24,038 bases of DNA from JAICYJ01 sp036263035 (GCA_036263035.1 DATAHR010000030.1:1-24038); one strand, 5' to 3'. Shown: positions 1 through 10,548, counted from the first letter of the stretch. Made by a program: numbers and translations. The notes: generated by a model not told the origin, from the letters alone.

Positions 1-696
1 CACGTGGTCGACGTACGAGTTGCTCCAGATCGGCTCGAAGATGGCGTTCGCGAACCGGAAGGCGTAGATGTTCTGGACGGTCTCCTTGCCCAGGTAGTGG
101 TCGATCCGGTAGACCTGCCGCTCCTGGAACCAGCGGTGCACCGTCTCGGCAAGCTCGCGTGCGGACTCGAGGTCGTGGCCGAACGGCTTCTCGATCACCA
201 CCCGAACCAGATCCGCCGGCCGTGAGAGCTTCGCCGCCCCGAGGCCCTTCACGATCACGGGGAAGAAGCTCGAGGGGGTGGACAGGTAGAACACGCGGTG
301 CGCGCTTCCGCCGATGTGGGCGTCGAGATTCTCGACCGTGGTGGCCAGCTCGTGGAAGTGCTTCTGATCGTCGAAGCCGCCGGCGTGGTAGTGCAGCATC
401 GACTCGAACGCCGGCCAGAACCGCTCGTCCATCTTCGTCCGCGAGTGCGCCTCGATCGCGGCCTTCGCGAAGCGGCGGAACCCCTCGTCGCCCATCTCCG
501 TGCGGGCGTAGCCGACGACCCCGAAGCGGGGCGGCAGCAGGCCCCGCTTGGCCAGGTTGTACAGGGCCGGCAGCAGCTTGCGCTGGGCGAGGTCGCCGGT
601 CGCCCCGAAGATCACGAACAGCGCGGGCTCGCTGGCACCGCCGACGCGGAGGCCTTCGCGCAGCGGGTTGTCCCGCGGCGCGCCCCGAGGACTCAC
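1..696 (-). CDS. zwf: Glucose-6-phosphate dehydrogenase, N-terminal 232 residues (cut by window edge)
   Basis: It oxidises glucose-6-phosphate to 6-phosphogluconolactone with NAD(P)+, the first step of the oxidative pentose-phosphate pathway. The nucleotide-binding motif GATGDLA is at residues 31-37, followed by RKLLPALYNL. A VIEKPFG segment lies near residue 167. The substrate and catalytic motif RIDHYLGKE is at 197-205, with the family's catalytic His at 200. The visible part ends in the conserved IFEPIWSN region, so roughly half of the usual 480-510 residues is present. The start is GTG at 696; its last two bases are shared with the TGA of gnd (GTGA, 4-bp overlap), which implies translational coupling. 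It is the last visible gene of the tkt-tal-gnd-zwf operon. In many actinobacteria opcA and 6-phosphogluconolactonase follow zwf, but that region lies outside the window. Confidence 0.96.
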   Translation of the reverse strand, partial: MSPRGAPRDNPLREGLRVGGASEPALFVIFGATGDLAQRKLLPALYNLAKRGLLPPRFGVVGYARTEMGDEGFRRFAKAAIEAHSRTKMDERFWPAFESMLHYHAGGFDDQKHFHELATTVENLDAHIGGSAHRVFYLSTPSSFFPVIVKGLGAAKLSRPADLVRVVIEKPFGHDLESARELAETVHRWFQERQVYRIDHYLGKETVQNIYAFRFANAIFEPIWSNSYVDHV

Positions 697-1589
697 TCGC
701 GCACCACCGCGTGCCCGCCGAACTGGTTGCGCAGGGCGGCGATCGCCTTCATCGCGAAGGGGTCAGGGTCGCGCGACGTGAACCGGGCCATCAGTGCGAT
801 CGCGATGGTTGGAGCGGCAACGCTCTCGTTGATGGCCTCGAACACCGTCCAGCGGCCCTCGCCGGAGTCCTCGACGTAGCCCTTGATGTGCTCGAGCTTG
901 GGATCGTCCTTGAGCGCGGAGGCGAGCAGGTCGAGCAGCCAGGAGCGCACGACGGAGCTGTGGCGCCAGACCTCCGCGATGGCGGGCAGGTCGAGCTCGA
1001 ACTCGCTCTTCTCGAGCACCTCGAAGCCCTCGCCGTAGGCCTGCATCAGCGCGTACTCGATGCCGTTGTGCACCATCTTGGTGAAGTGGCCCGATCCCAC
1101 CGGGCCCGTGTGCAGCCAGCCGTCCGGCGGCGCGAGCGTCTCGAAGGCGGGGGCGAGCGTGGCCACGGCGGCATCGCTGCCGCCCATCATCAGGCAGTAC
1201 CCGTTCTCGTATCCCCAGACGCCGCCTGACGTCCCGCAGTCGATGAACTCGATGCCGTGCTCGGCGAGACGGCGCGCGTGCTCCTGGGAGTCACGGAAGT
1301 TCGAGTTTCCGCCGTCGACAACGATGTCGCCCTCGGCCAGGAGGCCGGTCAGCTCCCCGACCGTCGAGGATGTCGGCGCGCCGGCCGGGATCATCAGCCA
1401 GACCACGCGCGGCCGCTGCTCGAGCGCCCCCACCGCATCGGCCAGCGACCCGGCCCACGTGATGCCGAACTCGTCCGCGAGCGACGGCTCGCCACTCCGC
1501 GTCCAGCCGACCACTCGGTGGCCGGCGTCGCTCAGCCGGTGGGCCATGTTTCCGCCCATCCGGCCCAGCCCGATCATTGCCAGTTCCAT
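693..1589 (-). CDS. gnd: 6-phosphogluconate dehydrogenase (decarboxylating), short form
   Basis: It converts 6-phosphogluconate to ribulose-5-phosphate and CO2 with reduction of NAD(P)+. The Rossmann motif GLGRMG is at residues 7-12. The substrate-binding motif GTSGGVWG is at 119-126. The catalytic motif KMVHNGIEYALMQAYGEGF starts at 171, with Lys171 and Asn175 as the expected general base and substrate ligand. At 298 residues it belongs to the short class of about 300 residues rather than the 470-residue E. coli Gnd type. The ATG at 1589 has a good ribosome site, GAGGGG, 6 nt upstream. It lies 27 bp after tal and overlaps zwf by 4 bp. The segment after beta-2 reads GWTRSG, with Arg rather than an acidic residue. 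That leans towards NADP+, but cofactor choice is inference. Confidence 0.95.
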   Translation of the reverse strand: MELAMIGLGRMGGNMAHRLSDAGHRVVGWTRSGEPSLADEFGITWAGSLADAVGALEQRPRVVWLMIPAGAPTSSTVGELTGLLAEGDIVVDGGNSNFRDSQEHARRLAEHGIEFIDCGTSGGVWGYENGYCLMMGGSDAAVATLAPAFETLAPPDGWLHTGPVGSGHFTKMVHNGIEYALMQAYGEGFEVLEKSEFELDLPAIAEVWRHSSVVRSWLLDLLASALKDDPKLEHIKGYVEDSGEGRWTVFEAINESVAAPTIAIALMARFTSRDPDPFAMKAIAALRNQFGGHAVVRE

Positions 1590-1616
1590 GTACAGCCCCT
1601 CGCGTTGGGAGTCCGG

Positions 1617-2710
1617 TCAGGCCGCGCCGCGGGCGCCCATCCGGTCGAGCTCCTGCTTGATGGTGTCGCCGAGCGAATCGAAGGAGGCGATGAAGGCCTC
1701 GACCCCATCGATCTCCAGCTGACGGGTGACGTCGTCCAGGTCGACACCGGCCTCGGCCAGCTGCTCCACCGTCCGCCGTGCGCCCTCCACGTCCTCGTCC
1801 ACCGTGCGCCGGACGGTGCCGTGGTCGAGGAAGGCGTCGATGGTGGCGTTCGGCATCGTGTTGACGCAGTCCGGACCGATCAGGCTGTCGACGTAGAGCG
1901 TGTCGGAGTACTCGGGATTCTTGGTGCCGGTCGATGCCCACAGCGGGCGCTGGACACGTGCGCCACGCGCCGCAAGCTCGCGCCACCGGTCATCGGCGAT
2001 GATCTCGAGGTAGCGCTGGTAGGCGAGCTTGGCGTTCGCGACGGCCACGGTGCCGCGCAGCGGCGAGCCCTCCGGCAGCAGCTTGTCGACCGCGGTATCG
2101 ACGCGGGAGACGAAGAAGCTCGCCACCGAGTGCACGTCGTCGATCGGCTCCCCCTCCTCGAGGCGCCGCTCGAGGCCGCGGATGAAGGCCCAGTGCACCT
2201 GCTCGTAGTTCTCGAGCGAGAACAGCAGGGTGACATTGACGTTGATCCCGCGGAAGATCGACTCCTCGATGGCCGGCACGCCCTCGGCCGTGCCGGGGAT
2301 CTTGATGAAGATGTTCGGCCTCGCGATCCGCTCCCAGAACTCCGGCGCAGCGGCGATCGACGCCTCGGTGTCGTTCGCCATCGCAGGCGGCAGCTCGAAG
2401 GAGACGAAGCCGTCGAGGTGTCCGGTCTCGTCGTAGACGTGGCGGATCTGGTCGGCCGCTCCCTGCACGTCGGCGACGGCCAGCTCGAAGAAGACATCGG
2501 TGGGCGACATGCCGCTGCCGGCGAGCGCGCGGATGGCCGCGTCATAGTCACTCGACTCGGCGATCGCCTTCTGGAAGATGGTCGGGTTCGAGGTGACGCC
2601 GACGATGCCCTCGCCCAGCATCCGGCGGAACTCACCGGACCCCAGCCAGCCGCGCTGGATGTTGTCGAGCCACGGGCTCGTGCCCGCGGCGGCGAGATCG
2701 TGCAGACGGG

Positions 2711-2714
<4 letters not shown>
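1617..2714 (-). CDS. tal: Transaldolase
   Basis: It transfers a dihydroxyacetone unit between sedoheptulose-7-phosphate and glyceraldehyde-3-phosphate in the non-oxidative pentose-phosphate pathway. The protein has 365 residues, the size of the larger actinobacterial and cyanobacterial transaldolases; no glucose-6-phosphate isomerase is fused to it. GVTSNPTIFQKAI is at residues 39-51. NIFIKIPGT contains the Schiff-base lysine at 138. NVTLLFS and the late motif WASTGTKNPEYSDTLYVD are also present. The ATG at 2714 overlaps the tkt stop codon (ATGA). A strong AAGGGGG ribosome site sits 9 nt upstream, inside the end of tkt. The reading frame stays open far upstream, but that extension is the antisense-like shadow of tkt and is not coding. 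Confidence 0.97.
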
Positions 2715-4699
<1,985 letters not shown>

Positions 4700-4737
4700 A
4701 CGCTCTCCTCTGGGACGCACGACGGCGGGTCGCGAGA

Positions 4738-4746
4738 ACCGTATCA
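4738..4746 (-). promoter_or_regulatory. Candidate extended -10 promoter of the tkt operon
   Basis: On the minus strand this reads TGATACGGT, a TGnTAnnnT extended -10. It would start transcription near 4731 and give a leader of about 30 nt holding the tkt ribosome site. I see no good -35 box at 17 bp. It lies in the 181-bp gap between tkt and the divergent glucokinase gene. Confidence 0.45.
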
Positions 4747-4838
4747 CCGGCGATCCGGCCCAACCCGGGCGGCCCGCGAGGCGTCATGAGGCAGGGAGAC
4801 GCGATGACCCCGCCCCGGCGCCCGCGGGGCTGTCGCGG

Positions 4839-4844
4839 TAGATT
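4839..4844 (+). promoter_or_regulatory. Candidate -10 box of the glucokinase gene
   Basis: TAGATT matches the actinobacterial TAGNNT -10 and lies 36 bp before the ATG at 4881, leaving a leader of roughly 30 nt. No convincing -35 is present. The rest of the gap between the divergent tkt and glucokinase genes shows nothing else I can name. Confidence 0.35.
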
Positions 4845-4880
4845 TCCCAGGGCACGAGCGGCTTACACCACGAGGCGGGG

Positions 4881-5891
4881 ATGACGATCAGAGCGGGCGC
4901 GGACCTCGGCGGCACGAAGATCCAGACGGTTGTGATCGACGCGGATCACCAGGTGCTCGGGCAGGCACGCAGGCCGACGCCGAAGGACGCCGGCCCCGCG
5001 GGCGTGGCGGAGGCGATCGTCGAGGCGGTCCGGGAGGCTGCGCAGCAGGCGGGCGTCGCCGTCGAAGAGCTCGAGGGCGTCGGGATCGGATCACCGGGCA
5101 CGAGCGATGACGCGGCCGGCACGGTCACCCAGGCCCGGAACGTGACGCCGGACTGGACCGGGAGCTTCGCGCTGGCCCCCGCGGTTGGCGAACCGCTGGG
5201 CGGCATTGAGGTCCGCCTCGGGAACGACGTCAAGGTGGGCACGATGGCGGAGGCTCAGCTCGGGGCGGGACGCGGCCGCACCTCGCTGCTCGGGGTGTTC
5301 TGGGGCACCGGCGTGGGGAGCGGGATCGTGCTCGACGGCAGCACCTGGTCGGGGCGGGGAGCGGCCGGCGAGATCGGTCACATGGTGGTCAAGATGGACG
5401 GCGCGCACTGCACCTGCGGGCGCTACGGCTGCGTGGAGGCCTACGCCGGCCGCAAGGCGATGGAGCTGCACGCGCGCGAGCTGCAGAAGAAGGGCGAGCA
5501 CACCGACCTGTTCGACATCATGGAGAAGCGCGGCCGCGAGCAGCTGACGAGTGGCGTCTGGCAGCGCGCGCTCGACCGTGATGACGAGATGGCCGTCAAG
5601 CTGATCGACCGCGCCGTCGGCGCGCTGGCGGCCGGCATCGCCTCGGCGGTCAACCTGCTGGACGTCGAGGCGGTCGTGATCGGCGGCGGGCTGGGCACGC
5701 GGCTGGCTGACCCCTACGTCGCCCGCATCCGCGAGCGCATGCTGCCACACCTGTTCGTCGACGACCGCCCGCCGCCGGTCGAGCCGGCCGAGCTGGGCGA
5801 TCTGGGCGGCGCGATCGGCGCCGCGCTCCAGGTGGGCACACCGCGCGCCGAGGCGGCCACCCGCGCGGGCGGGGCCGCGACCACCAGCTGA
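4881..5891 (+). CDS. glk: ROK-family glucokinase
   Basis: It phosphorylates glucose with ATP to glucose-6-phosphate, supplying zwf and glycolysis. The protein has 336 residues and is cytoplasmic. The phosphate-1 motif DLGGTK is at 8-13. The catalytic Asp is in LGND (Asp116). GVFWGTGVGSGIV follows as the phosphate-2 segment. The ROK zinc site is complete: His167 in GEIGH, then Cys177, Cys179 and Cys184 in CTCGRYGC, with the typical VEAYAG next to it. The absence of a helix-turn-helix N-terminus makes this a kinase, not a ROK repressor. The ATG at 4881 has GAGGCGGGG just upstream. It is divergent from the pentose-phosphate operon and convergent with the aldolase gene. Another hexose or N-acetylhexosamine as substrate cannot be excluded from sequence. 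Confidence 0.9.
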   Translation: MTIRAGADLGGTKIQTVVIDADHQVLGQARRPTPKDAGPAGVAEAIVEAVREAAQQAGVAVEELEGVGIGSPGTSDDAAGTVTQARNVTPDWTGSFALAPAVGEPLGGIEVRLGNDVKVGTMAEAQLGAGRGRTSLLGVFWGTGVGSGIVLDGSTWSGRGAAGEIGHMVVKMDGAHCTCGRYGCVEAYAGRKAMELHARELQKKGEHTDLFDIMEKRGREQLTSGVWQRALDRDDEMAVKLIDRAVGALAAGIASAVNLLDVEAVVIGGGLGTRLADPYVARIRERMLPHLFVDDRPPPVEPAELGDLGGAIGAALQVGTPRAEAATRAGGAATTS

Positions 5892-5999
5892 CGGGCCAGG
5901 TTCCGAAAACCGAGCCTGGGAAGGAGCCAGGGAGGCACAGTGCTCTGCACGGGCCGACCGCAGCGACGCCCCGCAGGCGACGGTTTGCAGGAACGTGGA

Positions 6000-7070
6000 T
6001 CAGGCGGGGATGATCGACTCGTCCAAATAGACGTCCTGGACGGTGTTCAGCAGCGCGACGCCCTCGGCCAGCGGCCGCTGGAACGCCTTCCGCCCGACGA
6101 TCAGCCCTGCGCCACCGGCTCGCTTGTTGATCACCGCCGTGCGGACGGCCTGGGCCAGGTCGGACTCACCGGCCGACTCGCCGCCGGAGTTGATCAGCGG
6201 CACGCGGCCCATGTAGTTGTTGACCACCTGCCACCGCGTCAGGTCGATCGGGTTGTCCGTCGTCAGGCGGTCGTAGACGAGCTGGTCGGTCTTGCCGAAG
6301 CCCTTCAGCGCGAGATATCCGCCGTTCCGCTCCGGCTGCTTCTGCTTGATGATGTCCGCCTCGATGGTGGCGCCGATGTGGTTCGCCTGGCCGGTCAGGT
6401 CGGCCGCGACGTGCATGTCGCCCTCGTCCGTCTTGAAGGCGGAGTTGCGCAGGTAGCACCAGAGCACGGTGAACATGCCGAGCGCGTGGGCCTCCTCGAA
6501 GGCCTCGCTGACCTCGATGATTTGCCGGCTGGACTGCTCGGAGCCGAAGTAGATCGTCGCGCCGACGCCGACCGCGCCCAGCTCGTAGGCCTGGCGCACC
6601 GAGCCGAACATGATCTGGTCGTACTCGTTGGGATACGTCAGCAGCTGGTTGTGGTTGAGCTTGACGATGAAGGGGATGCGGTGGGCGTAGCGCCGCGCCT
6701 CCATCCCGAGCACGCCGAAGGTCGTGGCGATCGCGTTGCACCCGGCCTCGAGCGCGAGCTCGAGCAGGTTGCGGGGATCGAAGTAGGCCGGGTTCTTGGA
6801 GAAGGAGGCGGCCGCCGAGTGCTCGATGCCCTGGTCGACGGGCAGGATCGAGAGGAAGCCGGTCCCGGCCAGCCGGCCGGTGTTGAACACCTGTGCCAGG
6901 TTGCGGAGCACCGGCACCGGCCGGTCGCTGTCCATCAGCACGCGGTCGATGAAGTCCGGCCCCGGGAGATGCAGCTGGCTGCTCTCGATGCCATGCGCCT
7001 GGTAGCTCAGCAGCGTCTCGGCCTCGTCGCCCAGCAGCTGCTCGATCTGCGTTTCGCTCGTGGTTGCCAT
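6000..7070 (-). CDS. fbaB: Class I fructose-1,6-bisphosphate aldolase (FbaB/DhnA type)
   Basis: It cleaves fructose-1,6-bisphosphate to two triose phosphates through a Schiff base, without a metal. The 356-residue protein follows E. coli FbaB almost end to end. Shared blocks include NTGRLAGTGFLSILPVDQG (62-80), FIVKLNHN (134-141), ATIYFGSE (171-178), LWCYLRNSAFK (203-213), ADLTGQAN (223-230) and INKRAGG near the C-terminus. The expected Schiff-base lysine is Lys242 in ADIIKQK. I chose the ATG at 7070 because GGGGGG lies about 4 nt upstream and homology starts there; an in-frame start at 7196 adds residues that do not look like the family. It converges on glk across a 108-bp gap in which I see no clear terminator. 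Confidence 0.96.
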   Translation of the reverse strand: MATTSETQIEQLLGDEAETLLSYQAHGIESSQLHLPGPDFIDRVLMDSDRPVPVLRNLAQVFNTGRLAGTGFLSILPVDQGIEHSAAASFSKNPAYFDPRNLLELALEAGCNAIATTFGVLGMEARRYAHRIPFIVKLNHNQLLTYPNEYDQIMFGSVRQAYELGAVGVGATIYFGSEQSSRQIIEVSEAFEEAHALGMFTVLWCYLRNSAFKTDEGDMHVAADLTGQANHIGATIEADIIKQKQPERNGGYLALKGFGKTDQLVYDRLTTDNPIDLTRWQVVNNYMGRVPLINSGGESAGESDLAQAVRTAVINKRAGGAGLIVGRKAFQRPLAEGVALLNTVQDVYLDESIIPA

Positions 7071-7102
7071 GTCGCCCCCCGAAGCCGTGTGTTGGCGCCA
7101 CC

Positions 7103-7108
7103 ATTCTA
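7103..7108 (-). promoter_or_regulatory. Candidate -10 box of fbaB
   Basis: On the minus strand this reads TAGAAT, a strong TAGNNT match 33 nt before the fbaB ATG. The leader would be about 25 nt and would contain the G-rich ribosome site. A -35 element is not obvious. The gap to the divergent lemA gene is only 64 bp, so the two promoters are interleaved. Confidence 0.45.
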
Positions 7109-7122
7109 TCGGCGTCTGGCAG

Positions 7123-7128
7123 TACGCT
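7123..7128 (+). promoter_or_regulatory. Candidate -10 box of lemA, leaderless spacing
   Basis: TACGCT lies 6 nt before the lemA ATG at 7135, and no ribosome site precedes that ATG. If used, transcription would start at or next to the initiation codon. Confidence 0.4.
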
Positions 7129-7134
7129 TCCCCG

Positions 7135-7689
7135 ATGCTGATCGTCTGGATCGTCCTCGCGCTCGTCGTCGTCGCGGTGCTGTGGCTGGTCTTCACCTAC
7201 AACCGGCTGGTGCGGCTGCGAAACGAGAGCTCGCAGGGCTTCTCGGGCATCGATATCCAGCTGAAACGCCGAGCCGATCTGATCCCCAATCTCGTGGAGT
7301 CGGTCAAGGCCTATGCCGCCCACGAGCAGGGTGTGTTCGACGATGTGACCGAAGCGCGGGCGCGCACCCTGTCGGCGCAGGGCGTCGGCGAGGCGTCGGA
7401 CGCGGCCGGCCGTACGACCGCGGCGCTGGGGCGCCTGTTCGCCGTCGCGGAGGCCTACCCGCAGCTGCGGGCCAGCGAGAACTTCCAGCGCCTCCAGGAG
7501 GAGCTGACCGACACCGAGGACAAGATCGCCGCCGCCCGGCGCTACTACAACACCGTTGTCCAGCAGTACAACACGGCGCAGCAGACGTTCCCGGCCAGCC
7601 TGGTGGCGGGGACCTTCGGTTTCACGCCGCGCGATTTCTTCCGGATCGACGACGACGGCGATCGCGCGCCGGTCAGCGTCTCGATGTGA
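7135..7689 (+). CDS. LemA family membrane protein
   Basis: LemA proteins are small membrane-anchored proteins of uncertain biochemical role, often found beside M48 proteases, as here. The protein has 184 residues. A single hydrophobic helix at about 2-20 is followed by a soluble helical domain carrying the family signature RRADLIPNLVESVKAY and the late ENFQRLQEELTDTEDKIAAARRYYN segment. FPASLVAGTFGFTPRDFF is the usual LemA end. The ATG at 7135 starts directly at the membrane helix. The reading frame is open further upstream, but that part overlaps fbaB. The stop codon is 1 bp before the GTG of the protease gene, so the two form an operon. Confidence 0.93.
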   Translation: MLIVWIVLALVVVAVLWLVFTYNRLVRLRNESSQGFSGIDIQLKRRADLIPNLVESVKAYAAHEQGVFDDVTEARARTLSAQGVGEASDAAGRTTAALGRLFAVAEAYPQLRASENFQRLQEELTDTEDKIAAARRYYNTVVQQYNTAQQTFPASLVAGTFGFTPRDFFRIDDDGDRAPVSVSM

Positions 7690-7690
7690 C

Positions 7691-8611
7691 GTGACGCTGC
7701 AGCAGCAGATCCGCGCGAACCGCCTGCGCACGCTGCTCGTGCTGCTCGGGTTCGGCGCGCTCACCGGGGTGTTCGTGGCGATCGTGTACTACGCCTACCA
7801 GCCGGGCGTGGCGGGCTTCATCGGCATCATCGCGATCGTCTACGGCCTGATCTCGTGGTTCGCGGCCGGCTCGATGATCGCAGCGGCGTCTGGCGCCCAC
7901 CAGGTCACCAAGGAGCAGCAGCCCCGGGTCTACCGGCTGCTCGAGAACGTCTCGATCGCAGCGGGCCTGCCCCGCACCCCGGACCTGTACTGGATCGACG
8001 ACCCGTCGCCCAACGCCTTCGCGGCGGGGCGCGACCCCCAGCACGCGTACGTCGCCGTCACCTCCGGCATCGTCGAGCTGATGGACGACCGCGAGCTGGA
8101 GGGGGTGCTGGCACACGAGGTGTCCCACGTGCGCAACCGCGACGTGCGGCTGATGAGCCTGGCTGCCGTGCTGGTCGGGGTGATCGCGCTCGCGGCCGAC
8201 CTGCTGATGCGGATCACCATCTTCGGCGGCGGCGAGGACGAGCGCGAGGGCGGCCTCGGCGGCCTGGCCGTGATCGTCGGGCTGGTGGCGGCGGTGCTGG
8301 CGCCGATCGGTGCCTCGCTCCTGCAGATGAGCCTCTCGCGGCGGCGCGAGTACCTTGCTGACGCGAGCGCCGTCGAGATCACCGGCGACGCCGAGGGTCT
8401 GGCCCGGGCGCTGGCGGCGCTGCGCGACGACACCCAGCCGCTGCGCACCGTCACCCGGGCGACCGCTCACCTCTACATCGAGTCGCCGCTGCGCGACCAC
8501 AAGGGGCTGCGCTCGAGCCTGGGCGGCATGTTCGACACCCACCCACCGCTCGAGGAACGGATCGCCCGGCTGGAGCAGATGGGCGGGTTCACGCTTCCGC
8601 AGCCCGCGTAA
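7691..8611 (+). CDS. HtpX-like M48 family membrane zinc metalloprotease
   Basis: This is a membrane-bound protease that in HtpX relatives degrades damaged membrane proteins. From GTG 7691 it has 306 residues. Two hydrophobic helices lie at about 14-33 and 40-66. The zinc site HEVSH is at 142-146, and the third ligand is expected at Glu220 in REYLAD. Two more hydrophobic segments at about 155-172 and 190-212 lie between these sites, as in HtpX. NAFAAG at 108-113 and TSGI at 124-127 are typical M48B motifs. The start is 1 bp after the lemA stop, so translation is probably coupled. Its last 23 bp overlap the 3' end of the convergent glycerate kinase gene. Confidence 0.92.
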   Translation: MTLQQQIRANRLRTLLVLLGFGALTGVFVAIVYYAYQPGVAGFIGIIAIVYGLISWFAAGSMIAAASGAHQVTKEQQPRVYRLLENVSIAAGLPRTPDLYWIDDPSPNAFAAGRDPQHAYVAVTSGIVELMDDRELEGVLAHEVSHVRNRDVRLMSLAAVLVGVIALAADLLMRITIFGGGEDEREGGLGGLAVIVGLVAAVLAPIGASLLQMSLSRRREYLADASAVEITGDAEGLARALAALRDDTQPLRTVTRATAHLYIESPLRDHKGLRSSLGGMFDTHPPLEERIARLEQMGGFTLPQPA

Positions 8612-9548
8612 GCTCGAGCCCGGCTCGCTCCAGGTCGCCCTGCTCGTGGCAGCGCACGCCGAGCTGGGCGAGCGCGTCAGCCGCCTCCGCGTCCACCACC
8701 CCGCCAACCGCAACGCAGGGCACACCCGCCTCGCGGCAGCGGGCGGCGACCGCCGAGACCACCTTCCCCCGGAGCGTCTGCATGTCGATCCGCCCCTCGG
8801 CGGTGATGCAGAGCGATGCGCCCTCGATCAGCTCGGCGAACTCGACCTCCTCGAGCACGAGCTCGGCGCCCGCCCGAGTCGTGGCGCCCAGCGCCATCAG
8901 CATCGCGCCGATGCCCCCGCCGGCACCGGCACCGGGACGCTCGGCGGTGGGCAGTCCGAGCGCGGCCAGGCGACCGTCGAGCTCGAGCACCTGCTCTGGG
9001 GTCGCCCCCTTCTGCGGCCCGTAGACGGCCGCAGCGCCCGCCGGGCCGAGCAACGGGTTGTCGACATCGAGCGCAGCGACCAGCTCGACCCCCCGGGGCA
9101 CGGCGCCGAGCGCATCGCGCAGCCCGGCCCCACCGTCGGTGCTTGCCGTGCCGCCGACGCCGATCACCACCCGGGAGGCGCCGTCGATCGCCGCACGCAG
9201 CAGCTCGCCCGCGCCGTATGAGCTGGCTCCCAGGGGATCGGGCGGCAGGTCGGCGACGCGCCAGGCACCGCATGCCTCGGCCACGTCCATGGCGGCCTCG
9301 CCCCCGCGCAGCCGGGCGTAGCGGGCCTCGATCTCACGGCCCGCGGAATCGTGCGCCGGAGCGATCGACCACGTGCCGCCGCGAGCAGCAAGCAGCGCGG
9401 CCGCGGTTCCCTCCCCACCGTCGGCGAGCGGCACCTCCACCAGCTGGTCGTCGGGCCTGCCCGACCGCCAGCCGCGGGCGAGCGCCGCGGCCGCCTGCTC
9501 CGCGGTGTAGGTACCGCGCAGCTTGTCGGGCGCGATGACGATCCGCAC
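8589..9548 (-). CDS. Glycerate kinase (GlxK/GarK family)
   Basis: It phosphorylates D-glycerate; family members typically yield 2-phosphoglycerate, feeding photorespiratory-type or glyoxylate carbon into glycolysis. The N-terminus IVIAPDKLRGTYTA and the motif PLADGGEGT (40-48) are diagnostic. GVGGTASTDGGAGL in the middle is the glycine-rich substrate and nucleotide segment, and ITAEGRID lies near the C-terminus. At 319 residues it is shorter than the 370-380 usual for E. coli GlxK, although the recognisable motifs are all present. The start is GTG at 9548, 10 bp after modC. It is therefore probably read from the molybdate operon, an unusual pairing. The 3' end overlaps the convergent protease gene by 23 bp. 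Confidence 0.9.
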   Translation of the reverse strand: MRIVIAPDKLRGTYTAEQAAAALARGWRSGRPDDQLVEVPLADGGEGTAAALLAARGGTWSIAPAHDSAGREIEARYARLRGGEAAMDVAEACGAWRVADLPPDPLGASSYGAGELLRAAIDGASRVVIGVGGTASTDGGAGLRDALGAVPRGVELVAALDVDNPLLGPAGAAAVYGPQKGATPEQVLELDGRLAALGLPTAERPGAGAGGGIGAMLMALGATTRAGAELVLEEVEFAELIEGASLCITAEGRIDMQTLRGKVVSAVAARCREAGVPCVAVGGVVDAEAADALAQLGVRCHEQGDLERAGLELTRAAEA

Positions 9549-9558
9549 CGCCCGGACC

Positions 9559-10548
9559 CTATCCGGTCAGTAGCAGCCGGGTGCTGGTGGCCTTCCAGGA
9601 CGCGACCGCCTCGACCCCGGGGCGCAGCGCAAGCCGCTCCGCCGACTCGGGCGTGATCTCGGCGGTGATGCCGGCCACGACAACGCGCACCCTGTTTCCG
9701 AGCGGGACGACGCGCTCGATCCTCCCCGAGAGCGAGTTGCGCGCGGAGTCATCGGGGCGCCGGTGGGCGAGCGTGATCTCCCAGGGCGCGATCAGCACCG
9801 CCACCCGCCCGTACGCAGCCGCGGCCACCTCGACCACCCCGCCCCGGTCGAGCGTGACGCTCGACCCCGAGGCGGTGCCCGTCAGGTAGTTGGTTCCCGC
9901 GAACTCGGCCACGAACGGCGACGCCGGTGCTGCCAGCAGCTCCTCGGGAGCCGCCTGCTGGACGATCCGACCCTCCTCCAGCACTGCGACCCGCCCGGCC
10001 AGGCTGACCGCCTCCTCGTAGGAGTGCGTCACCACGATCGTCGGCACGTCCGCCTCGCGCAGGATCGCCGAGAGCTCGCTGGCGACGCTGCCCCGCGTGG
10101 CCGGGTCAAGCGCGCTCAGCGGCTCGTCCAGCAGCATCGCCCGTGGCTGCACGGCCAGGGCACGCGCCAGCGCCACCCGCTGGCGCTCTCCGCCCGAGAG
10201 CGAGGGAGGCCGGGCCGATGCCAGGTGTGCGATGCCGACGCGCTGCAGCAGGGGACGGACGTCGCGGGCAGCCGCGCCGTAGGCCACGTTGCGCTCCACC
10301 GTCATGTGCGGGAACAGCGCGTAGTCCTGGAACACGAAGCCGCAGCGGCGCCGCTCCGGCGGCACGTCCCGCTCGTCGTCGAACCATCGCTCCGAACCGC
10401 ACTCGATCGTTCCCGAGTCGGGCGCGACGAGGCCCGCCACCATCCGCAGCAGCGTGGTCTTTCCCGCGCCCGACGGGCCGACCAGGGCGGTAACGCCGTC
10501 CACGTCGAGCGTCACCCGCAGCGCCGTCTGCCGCAGCTGCCGTGTCAC
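9559..10548 (-). CDS. modC: Molybdate ABC transporter ATP-binding protein
   Basis: This is the ATPase of the molybdate importer, working with ModB in the membrane and ModA outside. The protein has 329 residues. Walker A GPSGAGKTT is at 24-32, the Q-loop FQDYALFPH at 73-81, the signature LSGGERQR at 117-124 and Walker B MLLDEP at 138-143. The switch histidine is in VVTHSYEEA. After about residue 260 a TOBE domain follows, with NSLSGRIERVVPLGN and the ending KATSTRLLLTG, the Mop-like fold typical of ModC. The start is GTG at 10548, which overlaps the modB stop (GTGA). Tungstate as a second or main substrate cannot be excluded. Confidence 0.92.
   Translation of the reverse strand: MTRQLRQTALRVTLDVDGVTALVGPSGAGKTTLLRMVAGLVAPDSGTIECGSERWFDDERDVPPERRRCGFVFQDYALFPHMTVERNVAYGAAARDVRPLLQRVGIAHLASARPPSLSGGERQRVALARALAVQPRAMLLDEPLSALDPATRGSVASELSAILREADVPTIVVTHSYEEAVSLAGRVAVLEEGRIVQQAAPEELLAAPASPFVAEFAGTNYLTGTASGSSVTLDRGGVVEVAAAAYGRVAVLIAPWEITLAHRRPDDSARNSLSGRIERVVPLGNRVRVVVAGITAEITPESAERLALRPGVEAVASWKATSTRLLLTG

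Noticed and set aside
5892..5999. Bidirectional terminator between glk and fbaB
   Set aside because: I could find only short, weak pairings (for example CCAGG with CCTGG) and no T-run, so I do not call one.
7071..7196. N-terminal extension of the aldolase to 7196
   Set aside because: The extra residues do not match FbaB, they overlap lemA, and a G-rich ribosome site supports the ATG at 7070.
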